Assembly (NCBI GenBank): GCA_021234155.1
Contig: JAJEKV010000060.1
Span: 3,704,451 to 3,768,450 of the forward strand
Length of the DNA: 64,000 nucleotides
Direction: 5' to 3'
Source of the DNA: Isoetes taiwanensis
Lineage: Eukaryota > Streptophyta > Lycopodiopsida > Isoetales > Isoetaceae
The notes under the pieces are model-generated. The model had not been told where the DNA came from and made no database searches. It saw only the letters and a program-made list of their open reading frames with translations. Numbering within the stretch: position 1 is the first letter of the stretch; each line of letters begins with the position of its first letter. This document shows positions 47,181 to 58,917 of this stretch, one piece after another. A program made the translations under genes and the position numbers.

Positions 47181-48491
47181 ATGACACACAATGTACAGCC
47201 CAATAGCAGGGCATGCGGGTTTTTTTATGAAGACCTACTTCAAGATTCAAGTAGCTACTTCCGGCCGAGAATGAAGAAGCGTGATAGCAAGATATATTCG
47301 TGGAGTGCCGGTTGTGTCGGCAAAACCAAAGCGAGCAGCTTCGAATTCCGTGGAGCTTTGGAACCTCTAGCGGTCTTAATGCGGCGGGAAGTGGTAAGTA
47401 TGGATTTTATCACAGGACTTCCCAAGACTCTTCGAGGCAAGGATGCATTGATGGTCGTAGTAGACAAATTATCTAAGATGACACATTTTGTGCCTTGTAG
47501 AACTACCGACATAGCATTAGATACTGCCAAGCTATTTGTGAAGGAGATTTTTAGGCTCCATGGCATGCCTCGGGAGATAATATCTGATAGAGATTCCAAG
47601 TTTATGAGTGCTTTTTGGCAGGACCTCTTCAGCACCATTCAGACGAAGCTCTCCATGAGCACGGCATATCACCCCCAAACAGATGGTCAGACGGAGAGGA
47701 CGAATCGAATCTTGGAAGACATGCTCAGAAGCTTTGTGTGGAATAAGCAGTCTAAGTGGGATGAGTACATCCACTTGGTGGAATTCGCCTACAATAGTGC
47801 CAAACAGGAGTCATCTCAGATGTCTCCTTTCATGGTAAATTACGGGTACCAGTGCTTAACCCCAGACACTTGGCACAATCCCGTGTCAAAGGTTGAAGTG
47901 TCCCAGCAGATGCTAGGAGATATGCAGAAATTGGTGGAAGAAGTGAGGGGTTACCTCCTAGCAGCAAGAAGTCGGTAGAAGAGTGTAGCCGACAAGCACA
48001 GGACCGTAAGAGAGTTCGAGGTAGGCGATAGCGTGTGGTTGAAGATCAAGGTCAAGCAAGCTAAGCTTTGGATTGGGAGTTGCAAGAAGCTTGCCCCTAG
48101 ATGGGCTGGTCCGTTCAAGATTTTGGAGAGAGTGGGCTCCCAAGCCTACAAGTTGGATCTTCCGGCCCATCTCAAAGTTCACAAGGTTTTCCACGTAAGT
48201 TTATTGAAAAGGCACAATCCTAACCCTGATGAGGTCTTGGATACTCCAACTTTGTTGGAAATGACGGAGGAGCAAGTTGAAATCGTGCCTGAGTTACTTC
48301 TTGATAAGTCATTCAAGAAGACTAGGAGGTCTCAGTTCCTCCAGTATTTGGTCAAGTGGAAACACTTGCCCGTGGAAGACGCGACATGGGTATTGAAGCA
48401 GGATTTGGAGAAGCAATACCCAGAATTTATGAAGGAGTTTGATGGGCGAGTCGTCTCCGACTTGGTCGACCCCGACTTGCCAGGAGGTTAG
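47181..48491 (+). pseudogene. Chromovirus integrase with C-terminal chromodomain
   Basis: One frame with a single TAG at 47976-47978. Catalytic core: VSMDFITGLP (D), EIISDRDSKFMSAFW (D) and YHPQTDGQTERTNR (E). Then AYNSAKQESSQMSPF, LAPRWAGPFKILERVGSQAY and HKVFHVSLLKRH (GPY/F module) and a chromodomain-like end: VEIVPELLLDK, FLQYLVKWKHLP, DATWVLKQDLEKQYPEF. In chromoviruses this domain steers integration to marked chromatin. The TAG probably replaces a glutamine codon; everything after it is open to 48491. Confidence 0.9.
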
Positions 48492-48576
48492 CTTAGTATG
48501 TTCTTAGTTAGCCTCTAGCTCTGGCAGATGTATTCTAGCTAGTGGAATACATATGCCAGAATCTTGGACCATGTGG

Positions 48577-48890
48577 GCGATGATGAGATAAGCCTTTAAG
48601 GCGTTCTCTAGACCAAGAGGTGCGCATGACCAATAGGGTCATGCGAGAGAGAGAGGAAAGGCATGGTGCGCGATGATGGGACATCGGTCGGATGCTCTCT
48701 ATGCCACGATGTGGGGGTCGCACACCTGGCCATAGGGAGGTCATGGTGAAGGTCAAAGTGATCATGTGCGATGATGGGATCGTGAGACGTTCCCTAGCTT
48801 AAAACCCTTGGGGCATGATGCACTAGGGGTAATTTTCGGACCGCAATCGAAAGTACAAGGTAGCACTTGATCATGGGCGATGATGGGATC
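48577..48890 (+). repeat. GCGATGATGGG minisatellite before the 3' LTR
   Basis: GCGATGATG-(A/G)-G-A occurs at 48577, 48670, 48768 and 48877 (spacings 93, 98 and 109), each in a similar context (GATCAT or CATG before, GATC after in two). Sits between the pol stop and the PPT. Confidence 0.6.
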
Positions 48891-49306
48891 ATCTTAAATG
48901 GTCCTTAAGCTCAAATCCGAAAGGGCCATGATCGAGTGCAAGGTATGGTAAGGGGGGTGGTCCCCTAAAACCATAAACTCATTAATTAAACTAACGTAAT
49001 GTGCTCCATGTGCAGGCAAGTGAGAAGGAGCTTCAGGTGGTGGGGCGACATTTACGAAGATGGGGGAACCATAATTTAGATTATGAACCCTAATAACTCT
49101 TATAATAATGTTTTGAATTATTGTAAGAAGTAACCTTGTTAAGGCTATATAATTTTGTATAAGTACAAATATAGCCTAAATTTTGACATTTAACTTTAAT
49201 AGGAAGTTGATCGTTTAAATTAAACTTAAGTGCATGATCTTATGTTGTTTTGCGGGGATAGATAGGCTTCGTCACCTTAGCGCAATGCCGAGGGACGGAT
49301 TGTCCT

Positions 49307-49316
49307 AAGGGGAGAA
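49307..49316 (+). other. Chromovirus polypurine tract
   Basis: AAGGGGAGAA directly before the 3' LTR. Confidence 0.85.
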
Positions 49317-50960
49317 TGTGACGTTCAAGGGAATATACGCCATAAATACGTATATTCCTGGACCCGTCACCATACAAGTCTACCTAGGTAGCCTTGTATG
49401 CCTTGGATAAGTGGCAAGGGGTGCACATCTAAGTTAATTGTTTAACTTAGATAACCTTAGGATAAGGCCCATTCCCACATGGCCTTATCCTATTGGGCAA
49501 CAAATTACCACGGCCTCACCTTAGTGGTGCCACGTGGCATCCCACGTGGACCCACACCTATATGAGCTCTAACCCTAACCCTAGACCCTTTTCCCTGACC
49601 TAGCACCTGAGCTCTCATCCACGTGCCCGAAACCCCCGTTTGGGCACCGTTCGTCATAGTCTAACCTGGAGCAGCAGCCCCTGGAAGGTGTGTATGATCG
49701 TAGAGGGAGCAAGCCTTCGAACCACGTCTAGGAGCATGGAGACACCACGGATGGGAGGAAGCGCTTCTGGAGGAGGTAGGTTGAGTAGAGTTCATGTTAG
49801 TTCATCTGGAAGTTAGCACTCCAGATGGGTTAGTGATTCGTGTCTAGAGTAGAGCCACCCTAGATCCTTTTGTTGAACATCTTGAACCCTAATCAAGGAA
49901 CCCTAACTGTTAGTTAGCTATGTATGCTTACTTAGGTTAAGATGTTCATATGATATTGATATTGATCATGATGTGATGTATGTGATATTGGTTGATCATG
50001 TGCTCCTCTTGTATTGGGAAGGGGGGTAGAGACCTAGGGCCATATGTAGTATGCTCCTAGTGTAGGTCCCTTAGTTCCTATTAGTGCGGCCTGTGCATAG
50101 GAACCCACCGGGATATGGGAGCTATGATGTGACTCAGCACTACACAATGGGGCTAGAGGCAAGATGGAGGGAGGATCCCTGCCGAGTGGGGGCTTTGGTG
50201 GATCCCATAGTGGGCTAGGCTTATGGTCGGTCACTTCGTGTGGGCCGAGCATGGGTCCGACACCTCCTGGGGCAATGGTGTTGCCCTGCCTCTCAAGAGT
50301 TGCAAGTGTCAGCTTGGCTCTTGTTTTGGGGGGTTCAGTCGGGTACGAATCGTGTGTCGCCACGATTCTCTAGCCGCCCGTGGAGCCTCTAGACCCCAGG
50401 AAGGGGAGATGCAACCCTTCCTACCTCGTCGGACCAGGGAGATGCAACCTGGAGTAGTCCCAATGTGATGCCATGGGATTGCATATCCGGAAGGTTAGAG
50501 TTATGCCACAGCTTGATCTAGCCCATCTGCAAAGTATGCACAGGAGGGGCGGATGGAGTGGTCAACCATTGTCTTATGCCAGCCCCGCCATTGTTATGAC
50601 TCGGTCTGCTCTATCTTGAGGCCTATCTAGTCAGTCGACTACCCTATGTGTCAGAGCCACGGGTAGGAGCTCTCATGTTTTATGGCATATGATTATGTTC
50701 TTTGCATCTATGGATGTGCGGTTGAGCTACTCTCGAGGTAGCCTAATTGTATTGTATTGCTAGTTCTGACGTGTTTATGCTTCCGCTGTGATAAGAGCCC
50801 ATAGGGGAAGGGCGCGCAAGACACCTTCGTGTCCCCTTCCCGCACTACGGAGGTTCCAGAGTGCGGGATAGACGGAGGGCCTGTGCGGTTGTTGAGCCGG
50901 ACGGGGGATTTCCTGCCGAGTGTACGGCCGGGCGCCGTATGTTTAGCAGGGAGCGTCACA
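49317..50960 (+). repeat. Chromovirus 3' LTR
   Basis: Near-identical to 34838-36482; differences are scattered substitutions and short indels (near 49503, 49637 and 50040). Ends CGTCACA, followed by TSD TGTGA at 50961-50965. Confidence 0.95.
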
Positions 50961-50965
50961 TGTGA

Positions 50966-51842
50966 GAAGCGAGGACTGATCATCCAACATAATAGATTGA
51001 TGATGTTCTAACGATTATTGAAATTTTTACTTTACATATATGCGATGTTTCTTACAAGGCATATATACTCACTTAGACGTAAGTCTAACTTGTGTGCTTT
51101 TAGATGTAGCAAAATGACCCATAGCTACCTTTTAGGGAAGGTTGAGGTGGAGCTAGCTGAGTTTTGGGATTAGTTAGAAGGATGCTAGATGTACCAGGAT
51201 CACAGGAGCAAAGAAGAGGCTTTTAGTTGTCTGTCTCACTTTTTCTTGATTAGGATTGTCAAAACTCATGAATCTCTTTCTAAAGATAACTTGCCGTCTT
51301 GGTGTGACGCAAACGACTATTTTTGCGTTGAAGATCAGAAATCGAAATATGTACTTCCAGATTCGTCCAATGATAAAGAACCATCAGATTTAAGGTTAGA
51401 ACATATTATTAGCTAGATTTTGAATTTGACTTAAATAGTTCAAGTAGAAGAATGAATTAGTAAGCTCCCAGAAGCTTCACATTGTCTCTTCTTTGGACAA
51501 TTCCTTCGACCTTCGCCCTCAATCTTGTTTTATGATTGAAGTTCTCTTTTCGTCGGAAGCTTTGTCGGTTTCATGCGAGCCCAATTCTAGAATGCCATCG
51601 ATCCAAGCCATTGGATCGGGATTCAAGAATGGGCGAGCATGCATGTCTCGCATTGCATGCATTGCCTGCATATTCTGCTCCTCTGGTTCATTAGGAGATT
51701 GCTATTTCTTGTAGGGTTCTTCATTGGCTTCTCATCATCGCTTTCTCATCTCTCAGTAGTACCTTGATTCCCACCCTCCCTTAATTTTTTGTATACTGAT
51801 ATAAATGTTGTTTTTCCTTATTGTATAGCACACGTGACCAGC
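50966..51842. other. Spacer without recognised genes
   Basis: A 75-codon open frame at 51189-51416 has no recognised motif. The reverse strand at 51490-51714 is open with a methionine-rich stretch, also unrecognised. Otherwise nothing seen. Confidence 0.4.
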
Positions 51843-52131
51843 CCCTAGCTTTTCGAGGTTTTGTGGCATGGAACGCTTGAACAATCCCTCACTTTTCAAG
51901 GTGGTTGTTTTCTTATCATTGTGTTCTAGTGTTGGTGGTGTGCAGGTTTAGTAGGGTGCGTGACTGCAGTTTCTCCTTCCATCGTGGATTTTTTTGTTTG
52001 ACCATTTTTTGCAGCCTTATGTTTTGTCAAGGTCCCTTGCCGAGGGTTTATCGCTAGGATTTTTCCTCGAAAACCCGACCGTGAGGTTTTTTAATCCCGA
52101 CAATAAGCTCTCGGTAGTATACAAGCCGACC
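51843..52131 (+). repeat. Dispersed repeat, copy 1 (interrupted)
   Basis: Matches 63706-64000 from CCTAGCTTTTCGAGG through AATCCCGACAATAAGCTCT to ACAAGCCGA. A TIR element splits it at 52132 and the match resumes at 54911 (TCTATAG). Probably the end of an LTR of an unrelated retrotransposon family. Confidence 0.8.
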
Positions 52132-52506
52132 CATTAGGGCGGATTTGGGGTCTCAAAATGGCCTCCTATCAGCCATTCCACGTCATATTTCCGCTCCTTT
52201 TTTCCCATGCCACCTAGGATACCAAAATCTCATCATTACAAATTTACTTGGAATATTCTCCCGGAATAAGGGGGGTCGTGCATTCATGGCGCCATATGTA
52301 TTTAATTCTGTTGGTTGTCAGACAGACTGATGCAACACGTGTCTCTTGGTTTGTCAGATACCAAGCGTGCGCGTCATCGGTTCTTGCGCTATTTCATTTA
52401 GAGGCCATGGCCATACAAGCTTCCCGCCTTCCACATTTCAAAATTTGAATGTGTAGGTTGAAGCTTTGTATCAGACTTTCATTTCGAGGCGCTGCGGCTG
52501 CGCCTT

Positions 52507-52712
52507 ATGGGTGGTTCACATGGAGAAGCTTAGGCCCTCCGCTGAGTTCTAGCGGAGTCAGCACTGATTAAAAAATTCAGCGTTGCATCAGCTACGCAAG
52601 TTGGATCTTGCGAGGGCTGATTTTCCAAAACGGGGCTGAATTTTTTTGCCTCAGCCCAAGTTCAGCAGGTTTTAAGCCAGTGTTTCGCAGTTCGTCCATG
52701 TGAACCCAGCAT
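52507..52712. mobile_element. Small nested MITE-like hairpin element
   Basis: GGTTCACATGGA (52513-52524) and TCCATGTGAACC (52695-52706) are exact inverted repeats 170 bases apart, with an internal stem CTCCGCT/AGCGGAG. Ends and TSD are not resolved. Confidence 0.45.
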
Positions 52713-53360
52713 TACATATGCAAAAAAAAGGGACACACTAAATTCGCATGGTGTGATCCACTTTCTTATTTGTTGTCAAATTAAAATTAAACACAAGTAC
52801 TCATTCCTATTTGTATCTAAAATGCTTTACCACTCATTATCCCTTTTCAAAGAGCATATTATTTTTCAAGAAGGATCACACCAAGCGAATAGTACATATG
52901 CAACAAAAATGGAACACACTAAATTCGCATCGTGTGATCCACTTTCTTATTTGTTGTCAAATTAAAATTAAACACAAGTACCCCTTCTCATTTAATGCTT
53001 TACCACCCTAAGTGCATAAAGTTATTAGTCCTTTTCAAAGAGCATATCTTTTTTTAAGAAGGATCACATCAATCATCCTATTTGCATCTAAAATACTTTA
53101 CCAACTCTAGTAGTACATAAAGTTATTAGCCTTTTTAAAAAAGCAAACACTTTATCAATAAATGAGCACGTCACATATCCACACTTAACTTCAAATAAGA
53201 CACATATATATTTCTTTTGTTAAAAGATAATCAAAGTAATTTTACTATAGGAAGTCATCTTTTTCCAAAAAGATCACACCAAGCGAATTTTTTATAAGCT
53301 AAAAGGTTGGAATGTACTAAATTCGCATGGTGTGATCCACTTTCTTGTTTGTTGTCAATA
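52713..53360. repeat. Three direct copies of a ~180-base repeat
   Basis: ACTAAATTCGCATGGTGTG followed by ATCCACTTTCTT recurs at about 52737, 52918 and 53317, with a fourth partial at about 54073. Each unit ends with GGATCACACCAAGCGAAT or a variant, which is the near reverse complement of ATTCGCATGGTGTGATCC, so adjoining units can form a hairpin. Confidence 0.65.
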
Positions 53361-55078
53361 GATAATAACACCAAGTCCCTCATCAATAGTCTCCCATTTG
53401 TATATAAAATATGTATCATTCCAAGTTATATTATGTTTTATGAACTAAACTTTTTCAAAGAGGGTCCCAAAGCAAAATACAAACACTTAATCAATAAGCC
53501 AACACTTTACCAACAACCAAAGCTTTATCAAATAAGATTTTTTTATTTTATCAAACCTAACAATGTTTCCATATGTGACACTTTGAGTTAACTGATCCAA
53601 AGGCTCATGAAAGCGACATTTTATACAATATATATTTGGAGCTTTTGTGTCGTGGCATTAGTAAACACCTCTAATGGAGCAAATATTTTGTAACTCATTT
53701 TTTCAACAACCCGGGATGCACGTCTTATCAAACATTTCTTCATTGCAAGGACCATTCTCATAAGGCTTGCACAATTCGCTTAAAAGAGGTCATGGGACGA
53801 CTTTCAAGCTCGGCTCCCACAACTTTACAACGTAAAACTAGATGCCCATTGCCCTGAATGTATATTTTGGAAAAGCATGTCTCTTATATCCATATGTTAG
53901 ACAACAACGATGCTAGTAATGCTTTTCCCTAGTCTCAAATCCTCGACATCTGATAAATATAGTCCAAAGAAAAATATTTGATTCAGTGAGTGAATATAAA
54001 TCAAGAAGAGGGAAGAAAAAAGAAGCAAGGATCACATGACGCGAAATCTCACTACACATTTACAAAGTGCATATGCATTTTCGCATGGTGTGATCCATGT
54101 ATTATTGAGGGTGCAAATTTGCAAATATCCTCCTCTTCAAATCCCTTCCCCCCCTCCCTTCCCTTTTTTTTTTGCAATATACTATCCATAGCATTTATTT
54201 TGAACCCTATAGTTCTACCTATTCATTGCGTATGAATGTCGCTTCGGCGATGTAACTCCATAGTCACCCTTCGTTAAGGATAGCATTCTCACCCACGAGC
54301 CTATGGATAGATATCCTTCCACCGTCAGATCGATCGGTCATTGAATTGTAAGAATGAATGGCAGGGAGCAATACGATGAATGGGAAGAGCTGAAAAGTAG
54401 GAAAACTTCAGAATGAAAATTTGGGTAGTAAAAACATGGCATGTAACGTACGTTTGCTTGTCCGCACATCGCCTCGCCGTTGTTGCTTAACTCTATGCTC
54501 GCCCAAAACACAGACACTATTGGAGACTTGGATTCCAAATGAAGAGCTTAAGGCGAGAGGGATGCACGTGACGGCGCTAATGTGAACAATGGAAATCTTG
54601 GTGCCAAAATTTGATAAGGTGGTTGGTGCATGTGGGCATGTGCATAGTAGGCGGGAAAAGTAGCCATTATTTTGGTCCGCGATACGATTTTCGAAAAATG
54701 CGGGCCATTAATGTGGTTGCAATGAATGCACAAACATGTCCTATGAAATTTCGCCATGTGGATGCCAAGTAAGCCTGCTCCTCTTTCTACTTGCCAACTA
54801 ATACTGACTTTGGAAAAAAATGCGCAAACATCATTGGTCGCGAGAAACATGACGTGGAATTCTGGCATCCAAGATATGGGCCATTTTGAGACCCCAAATC
54901 CGCCCTAATGTCTATAGTAGGGAATATCTAGTTATTATATTATATCTAGTGGGGGTTTCATCCTAATAGTAGGGACCCATTGTATAGTAGCATTTGTATC
55001 TTCGGTGTGGTCTTTTTCTGCTTTGTGTATTGCATGTACTGTCATAGGTCAGTTTTCCCTCCACGAACATTAAAATAT

Positions 55079-55101
55079 ACTTCCTTCCTTCCTTCCTTCC
55101 T
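55079..55101. repeat. (TTCC)n microsatellite
   Basis: Five tandem CTTC/TTCC units. Confidence 0.8.
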
Positions 55102-55289
55102 GTGTTTTTCATTTTTTTGGTGGGTAGCTTGCAAATGTATCCACTCTAAAGTATTGTAGGGAACTGCTGAGATGAATGAAAAACCTATCCATCTATGCAA
55201 AAAGCTACAAAAGAGAAGATTTTATGTATGGGTTTTTGTATATTTTCAAGCAGAATTTAACTGTTGAAATCTACAATCAACATTGTCTT

Positions 55290-56035
55290 TTATTTCCCCA
55301 TAAAAATGCCCCTCTTCAAATACAAGCACATGAAATTCCCATCGAAGGTGGGCAATTTCCTAAGTGGCTTTGCAAAAATGTTCAACAAGAACTCAATTTC
55401 ACTTTCCAGAATTGCAAGAGATGCAATTTTTTTGATGTCTTCACATTGTATGTATCCCTCACAATCCAACACATATCCATCTATGTAGGCCACAAAAGTT
55501 GCTCACTATCCAAATGAGCATTCATATGTATACATCCCTCATATTCTAACAACATATCCATCTATATAGGCTACAGTTGTTGCTCATTATCCAAAAAGAA
55601 CATTCTTGCTGGTTTTCAATACTGCCTTCAAAAGGCTTTTGCTAACACAAGCAAGTATTGGTACTCCATATACAATGCTCTTTGCAATTCTATGTTTCAT
55701 CCTCCTTTTCATCATCTTCATCAAATGTGACCAACCATGCCACTACACAATATTTTGTATTTGATTGATTGAATCATACAACTATGCTAAATTTAAAATT
55801 TAGTTAAATTCAACTTCTTCTACAAGGACTACCTCTTCCTTTACACCTTTGCCTGTTCCAATAATTGTGATCGGCTGTGTCTTTTAGTGCATTGTTTCTT
55901 GGGGTTCACATCTTCTTCTCCCTATGCATTCCATAACATATAAATGCGAAATACATTCATTTACCTTCCTTATATGTCCACAACTCTCCCACCCTCACCC
56001 CCCCCAAAGCCCTTGCCCAAGCCTGTCTTACTGTT
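55290..56035. repeat. Duplicated block, copy 1
   Basis: Matches 58918-59620: the GGAATTCCCATCGAAGGTGG-type start, the TTTTTGATGTCTTCACATTG segment, paired ~85-base units with CAACACATATCCATCTATGT, and TGACCAACCATGCCA. On the minus strand it lies just downstream of the PPR pseudogene at 56041. No gene recognised. Confidence 0.8.
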
Positions 56036-56040
56036 CCATC

Positions 56041-57290
56041 AGAAAAGGAATTACCTGAATAAAGTCTTCCACATTATCCAGATGTCCTGCTCGTCTAAAT
56101 GTATGAATTAGACATCCATAATGCTCTACTGCTGGCATCACACTATGATCTCTACTCATTGAAACAAAGTAGTTATGATCCCCATTGACCAAGGGAGCAA
56201 AACTGCATGCACAAAGAATTCCAATGAATGTTATCTTATCTTGCTTTACATCTTGTTGCATCAATTGAAAAAGATGTAAATCCTGCTTGGCATTTGCATG
56301 CTGAGCATATAATGAGATCATGGAATTCCAGGAAAACAATTTATGCTCCTCCATTTTATCAAACATCCTTTGGGCATCATCTACACATCCAAACTTGCTA
56401 TACATGTTTAGAAGTAGAAATGCAATCACAACATTCATGTTTTGTTCATCGATCATGTTGTGGACATGTTTACCTCTATCTAGAGCTTTCAAAGTAGCAC
56501 AAACGTAGAGAATGTTATTACAAAAGTAACGATGTCTGGTTAGGTATCTTTGGCCGCCATCTGTTGGTTGAGAGTAAGAGCACCATTGTCGTGCCCATTT
56601 TAGTTATATATTCCTATATTGTGTTCCATGATGATACATCACATTGAGGAATCGCATTATACTGTTGGCCTCATCAATGCTTTCACCCTTCCTGATAAGA
56701 GACTTGCAAAGAGCAACATCTAGGACAAAATTTAATTCTTTTGCAATTAAGCTTGCATGAATTAATCTGCCAGTGTATGAGCAGTAAGGGCATTTATGAA
56801 CGATACCTTGTCTGGAAGGCTAAGTTGTTTGAACATATTCTACAAAACTACAAGAGCCTGTTTGTGATACCCATAATGCACATAAGCAGCAACTGCTAGA
56901 TTCCAGGATATTACATCTTTGTAAAGCAAATGATCAAATACCAATTCGCATGTAAACATTCACATTTGCCGTAGAGGTCCAGAAGTGCATTCCCTACAAA
57001 GGTGTCTGTTGCCAAAAGATTAGAAATAGCATGAGAATTTCCACCTGCTAATTCTGCATCTCGTTTTATTCCTTCCATTTGCATTTGATTAAAAAACTGC
57101 AAAGCTCTCTTGGCATGTCCACAACTCCCAAATGCTGTAATCATGGAATTTCATTCGATAATATCACATTCTTTATTTCTCGCAAATAAAATATGAGCAT
57201 CATTCACCATCCCCATATTTCCATACATGTTCCAGTCTTCTTTTAAGAATGAAAGCATGAATAAGTTTACCCTCTTCTAGTGCTAGAAAA
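56041..57290 (-). pseudogene. PPR pseudogene 1, inverted partial copy of the PPR gene
   Basis: Read right to left it matches the intact gene from about 1788 to 3155. The best frames are HNMIDEQNMNVVIAFLLLNM, FDKMEEHKLFSWNSM and KITFIGILCACSFAPLVNGD (56028-56492), and MITAFGSCGHAKRALQFF at 57144. Internal deletions (for example about 1845-1873 of the gene) and frame breaks. Its 3' side is joined at 56036 to the duplicated block, missing ~850 bases that pseudogene 2 still has. Confidence 0.9.
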
Positions 57291-58759
57291 ATCTTTATTG
57301 ATTGCATTGCTCTATTATATTGGGCATGTTTGACTCCTTTTCCTTTTTAGCTTGTGTTGCTAGGTTTGTTAGATCCTATTACGAGAAACATCTTTCTGCT
57401 TGCATGGATATATTATATTTGGGCACTTGTTTTGACTTTCTTACTAAAAACTTTTCTGCTTGCATTGTACAATCACTATAGACTATATTAAACCTATTTT
57501 CCTCTTTGCCATTCTGGTTTGATCTTGTGGCTCTATAGTTCTTCCGATAGAGTGGCTCATTCTTCTGATAGAGTGGCTCGTCTCAAAACGTTTTCTTTGT
57601 GTCATAGGGACTTAGTAACTTTGTGTTATCCTTTGACTTGGTATTTTTTATGGTTTCTCAAGGTATTGTCTTGGTATTGTGGTTGGGTTTTGGTGCTGTC
57701 TAGGGGTATCGACATTAGACTTTTTTTGTTTAGCACACTCCTTAAACGTTACGTTGCTTCGTTCAGTTCTAGGAACATGTAGGGGTTTTTTCATCACACA
57801 TGGGATTCAATGCTGTGGTTTGAAGGTTATTGCATGCGCATGAGCAATGGATTAAAGATCGACGAGAAACATTCTCGTCTTAGGTCGGTTTGCCTTTTTC
57901 TTCAACTTTGCCATCTTTTCTGAGTATTGACTCGAATTGACCTCGCCCTCCACTTTGAGTTCGAATGCATTTCGAACTGTTTTCTCCTTTACCTTTGAGT
58001 GGATTTTCCTTTGCCCCTTTTTCCCGCCCTGATCATTCATTTTTCCTCCGGGTTATTTTTCTTCGATATAAAAATTTATCTTTTTTCGCATTTGTCAACC
58101 TATTAGCTAATGTGCAGTTACAGAGCAAGAGGATTTTTGTCTTTTTCGTAGATGATTTTACAAACACAATGTCTCTCAATTTCCTATATCAGACTCAATT
58201 TCCTACAAACTGCAACGGTCCAGGTGAACTTCTATGTTCATTATTATGATGTTTCTAGAGCCAGAACTAATCGAATGCATGACAACAATGGCCTCTATTT
58301 TACCTTTGTTTCTATCTTCATATTAGCATATGATACTAATGAGACTGTGGCATATATTGCGTACATATAGTAATCAATTCAAAATGCCAAAATTATGTGC
58401 ACCCTATAGACGATATAGAAGACATGAATGCAATGGGCCCATTAGACTAAAAGCGTTTGTGCCTTTATTGCTAGCTTTGTCTACAATACATAAGAAGCTA
58501 AGCACTTTAGACCATCCAGCAAATTATAATTAAAATGTTTTAGAAAATACAAGAAAACAAAATCATTCTGTGGGTCTATTAAGCCTTCCTTCTTGGGAAT
58601 CATAGGTTCATTGCTATTGCACAATAAATTTAAATTGTTGAGCTGGTAATATCATTTATCAATGTTCCAATGATATGACACCTAACTCGCTTTGATGCCC
58701 ATATTATGCAAAGATTGTAGATGGCACCCCTGCGTTTAGCACCATACCTAAGGTTGGCT
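57291..58759. other. Spacer without recognised genes
   Basis: T-rich on the plus strand. A frame of 87 codons at 57519-57782 contains a duplicated SSDRVAH/R motif and no known domain. Nothing else recognised. Confidence 0.4.
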
Positions 58760-58917
58760 AAGGTTCTATACGTAAGGTTGGCTAAGTTAATATATATAAT
58801 GACTTAGCCATGCCCCCTCCCCACAGTAATACATACAAGGCTACTAAGGTAGACTTGTATAGTGATGTGGGCTAAAATATACGTGTTTATATCGTATATT
58901 TTAAAAGAACATCACAA
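58760..58917 (-). repeat. Diverged chromovirus LTR start
   Basis: The reverse complement from 58917 reads TGTGATGTTC, the hairpin (58874-58902), then CACTATACAAGTCTACCTTA and GTAGCCTTGTATG, matching the first ~110 bases of the chromovirus LTR with many substitutions. Only the LTR beginning is present. Confidence 0.75.

Larger units (their letters stand above)
34838..50960 (+). mobile_element. Ty3/gypsy chromovirus carrying a histone H3-like gene
   Basis: 16.1-kb LTR retrotransposon with two 1.64-kb LTRs (termini TGTGACG/CGTCACA), PBS for initiator tRNA-Met, PPT and a perfect TGTGA target duplication. Order: 5' LTR, H3-like gene, unassigned block, gag, protease, RT, RNase H, integrase, chromodomain, minisatellite, PPT, 3' LTR. 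Extra DNA before gag totals about 4 kb. A 3.1-kb foreign insertion (43136-46279) splits RT. By eye the LTRs are about 98% alike, yet the coding region has many small frameshifts, so this lineage may have been moved in trans by intact relatives. Confidence 0.95.
52132..54910. mobile_element. Non-autonomous TIR DNA transposon, 2.8 kb
   Basis: Perfect 32-base terminal inverted repeats at 52132-52163 (CATTAGGGCGGATTTGGGG...) and 54879-54910. A second shared block, ATTCCACGTCAT-TTTC, lies subterminal on both sides (52175-52192, 54848-54866). The unsplit target at 63981-63997 reads acaagccgatctctatag; here it is acaagccgacc / tctatag, so no target duplication is visible. No transposase; the interior is repeats and a nested hairpin element. 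Superfamily not assigned. Confidence 0.75.
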
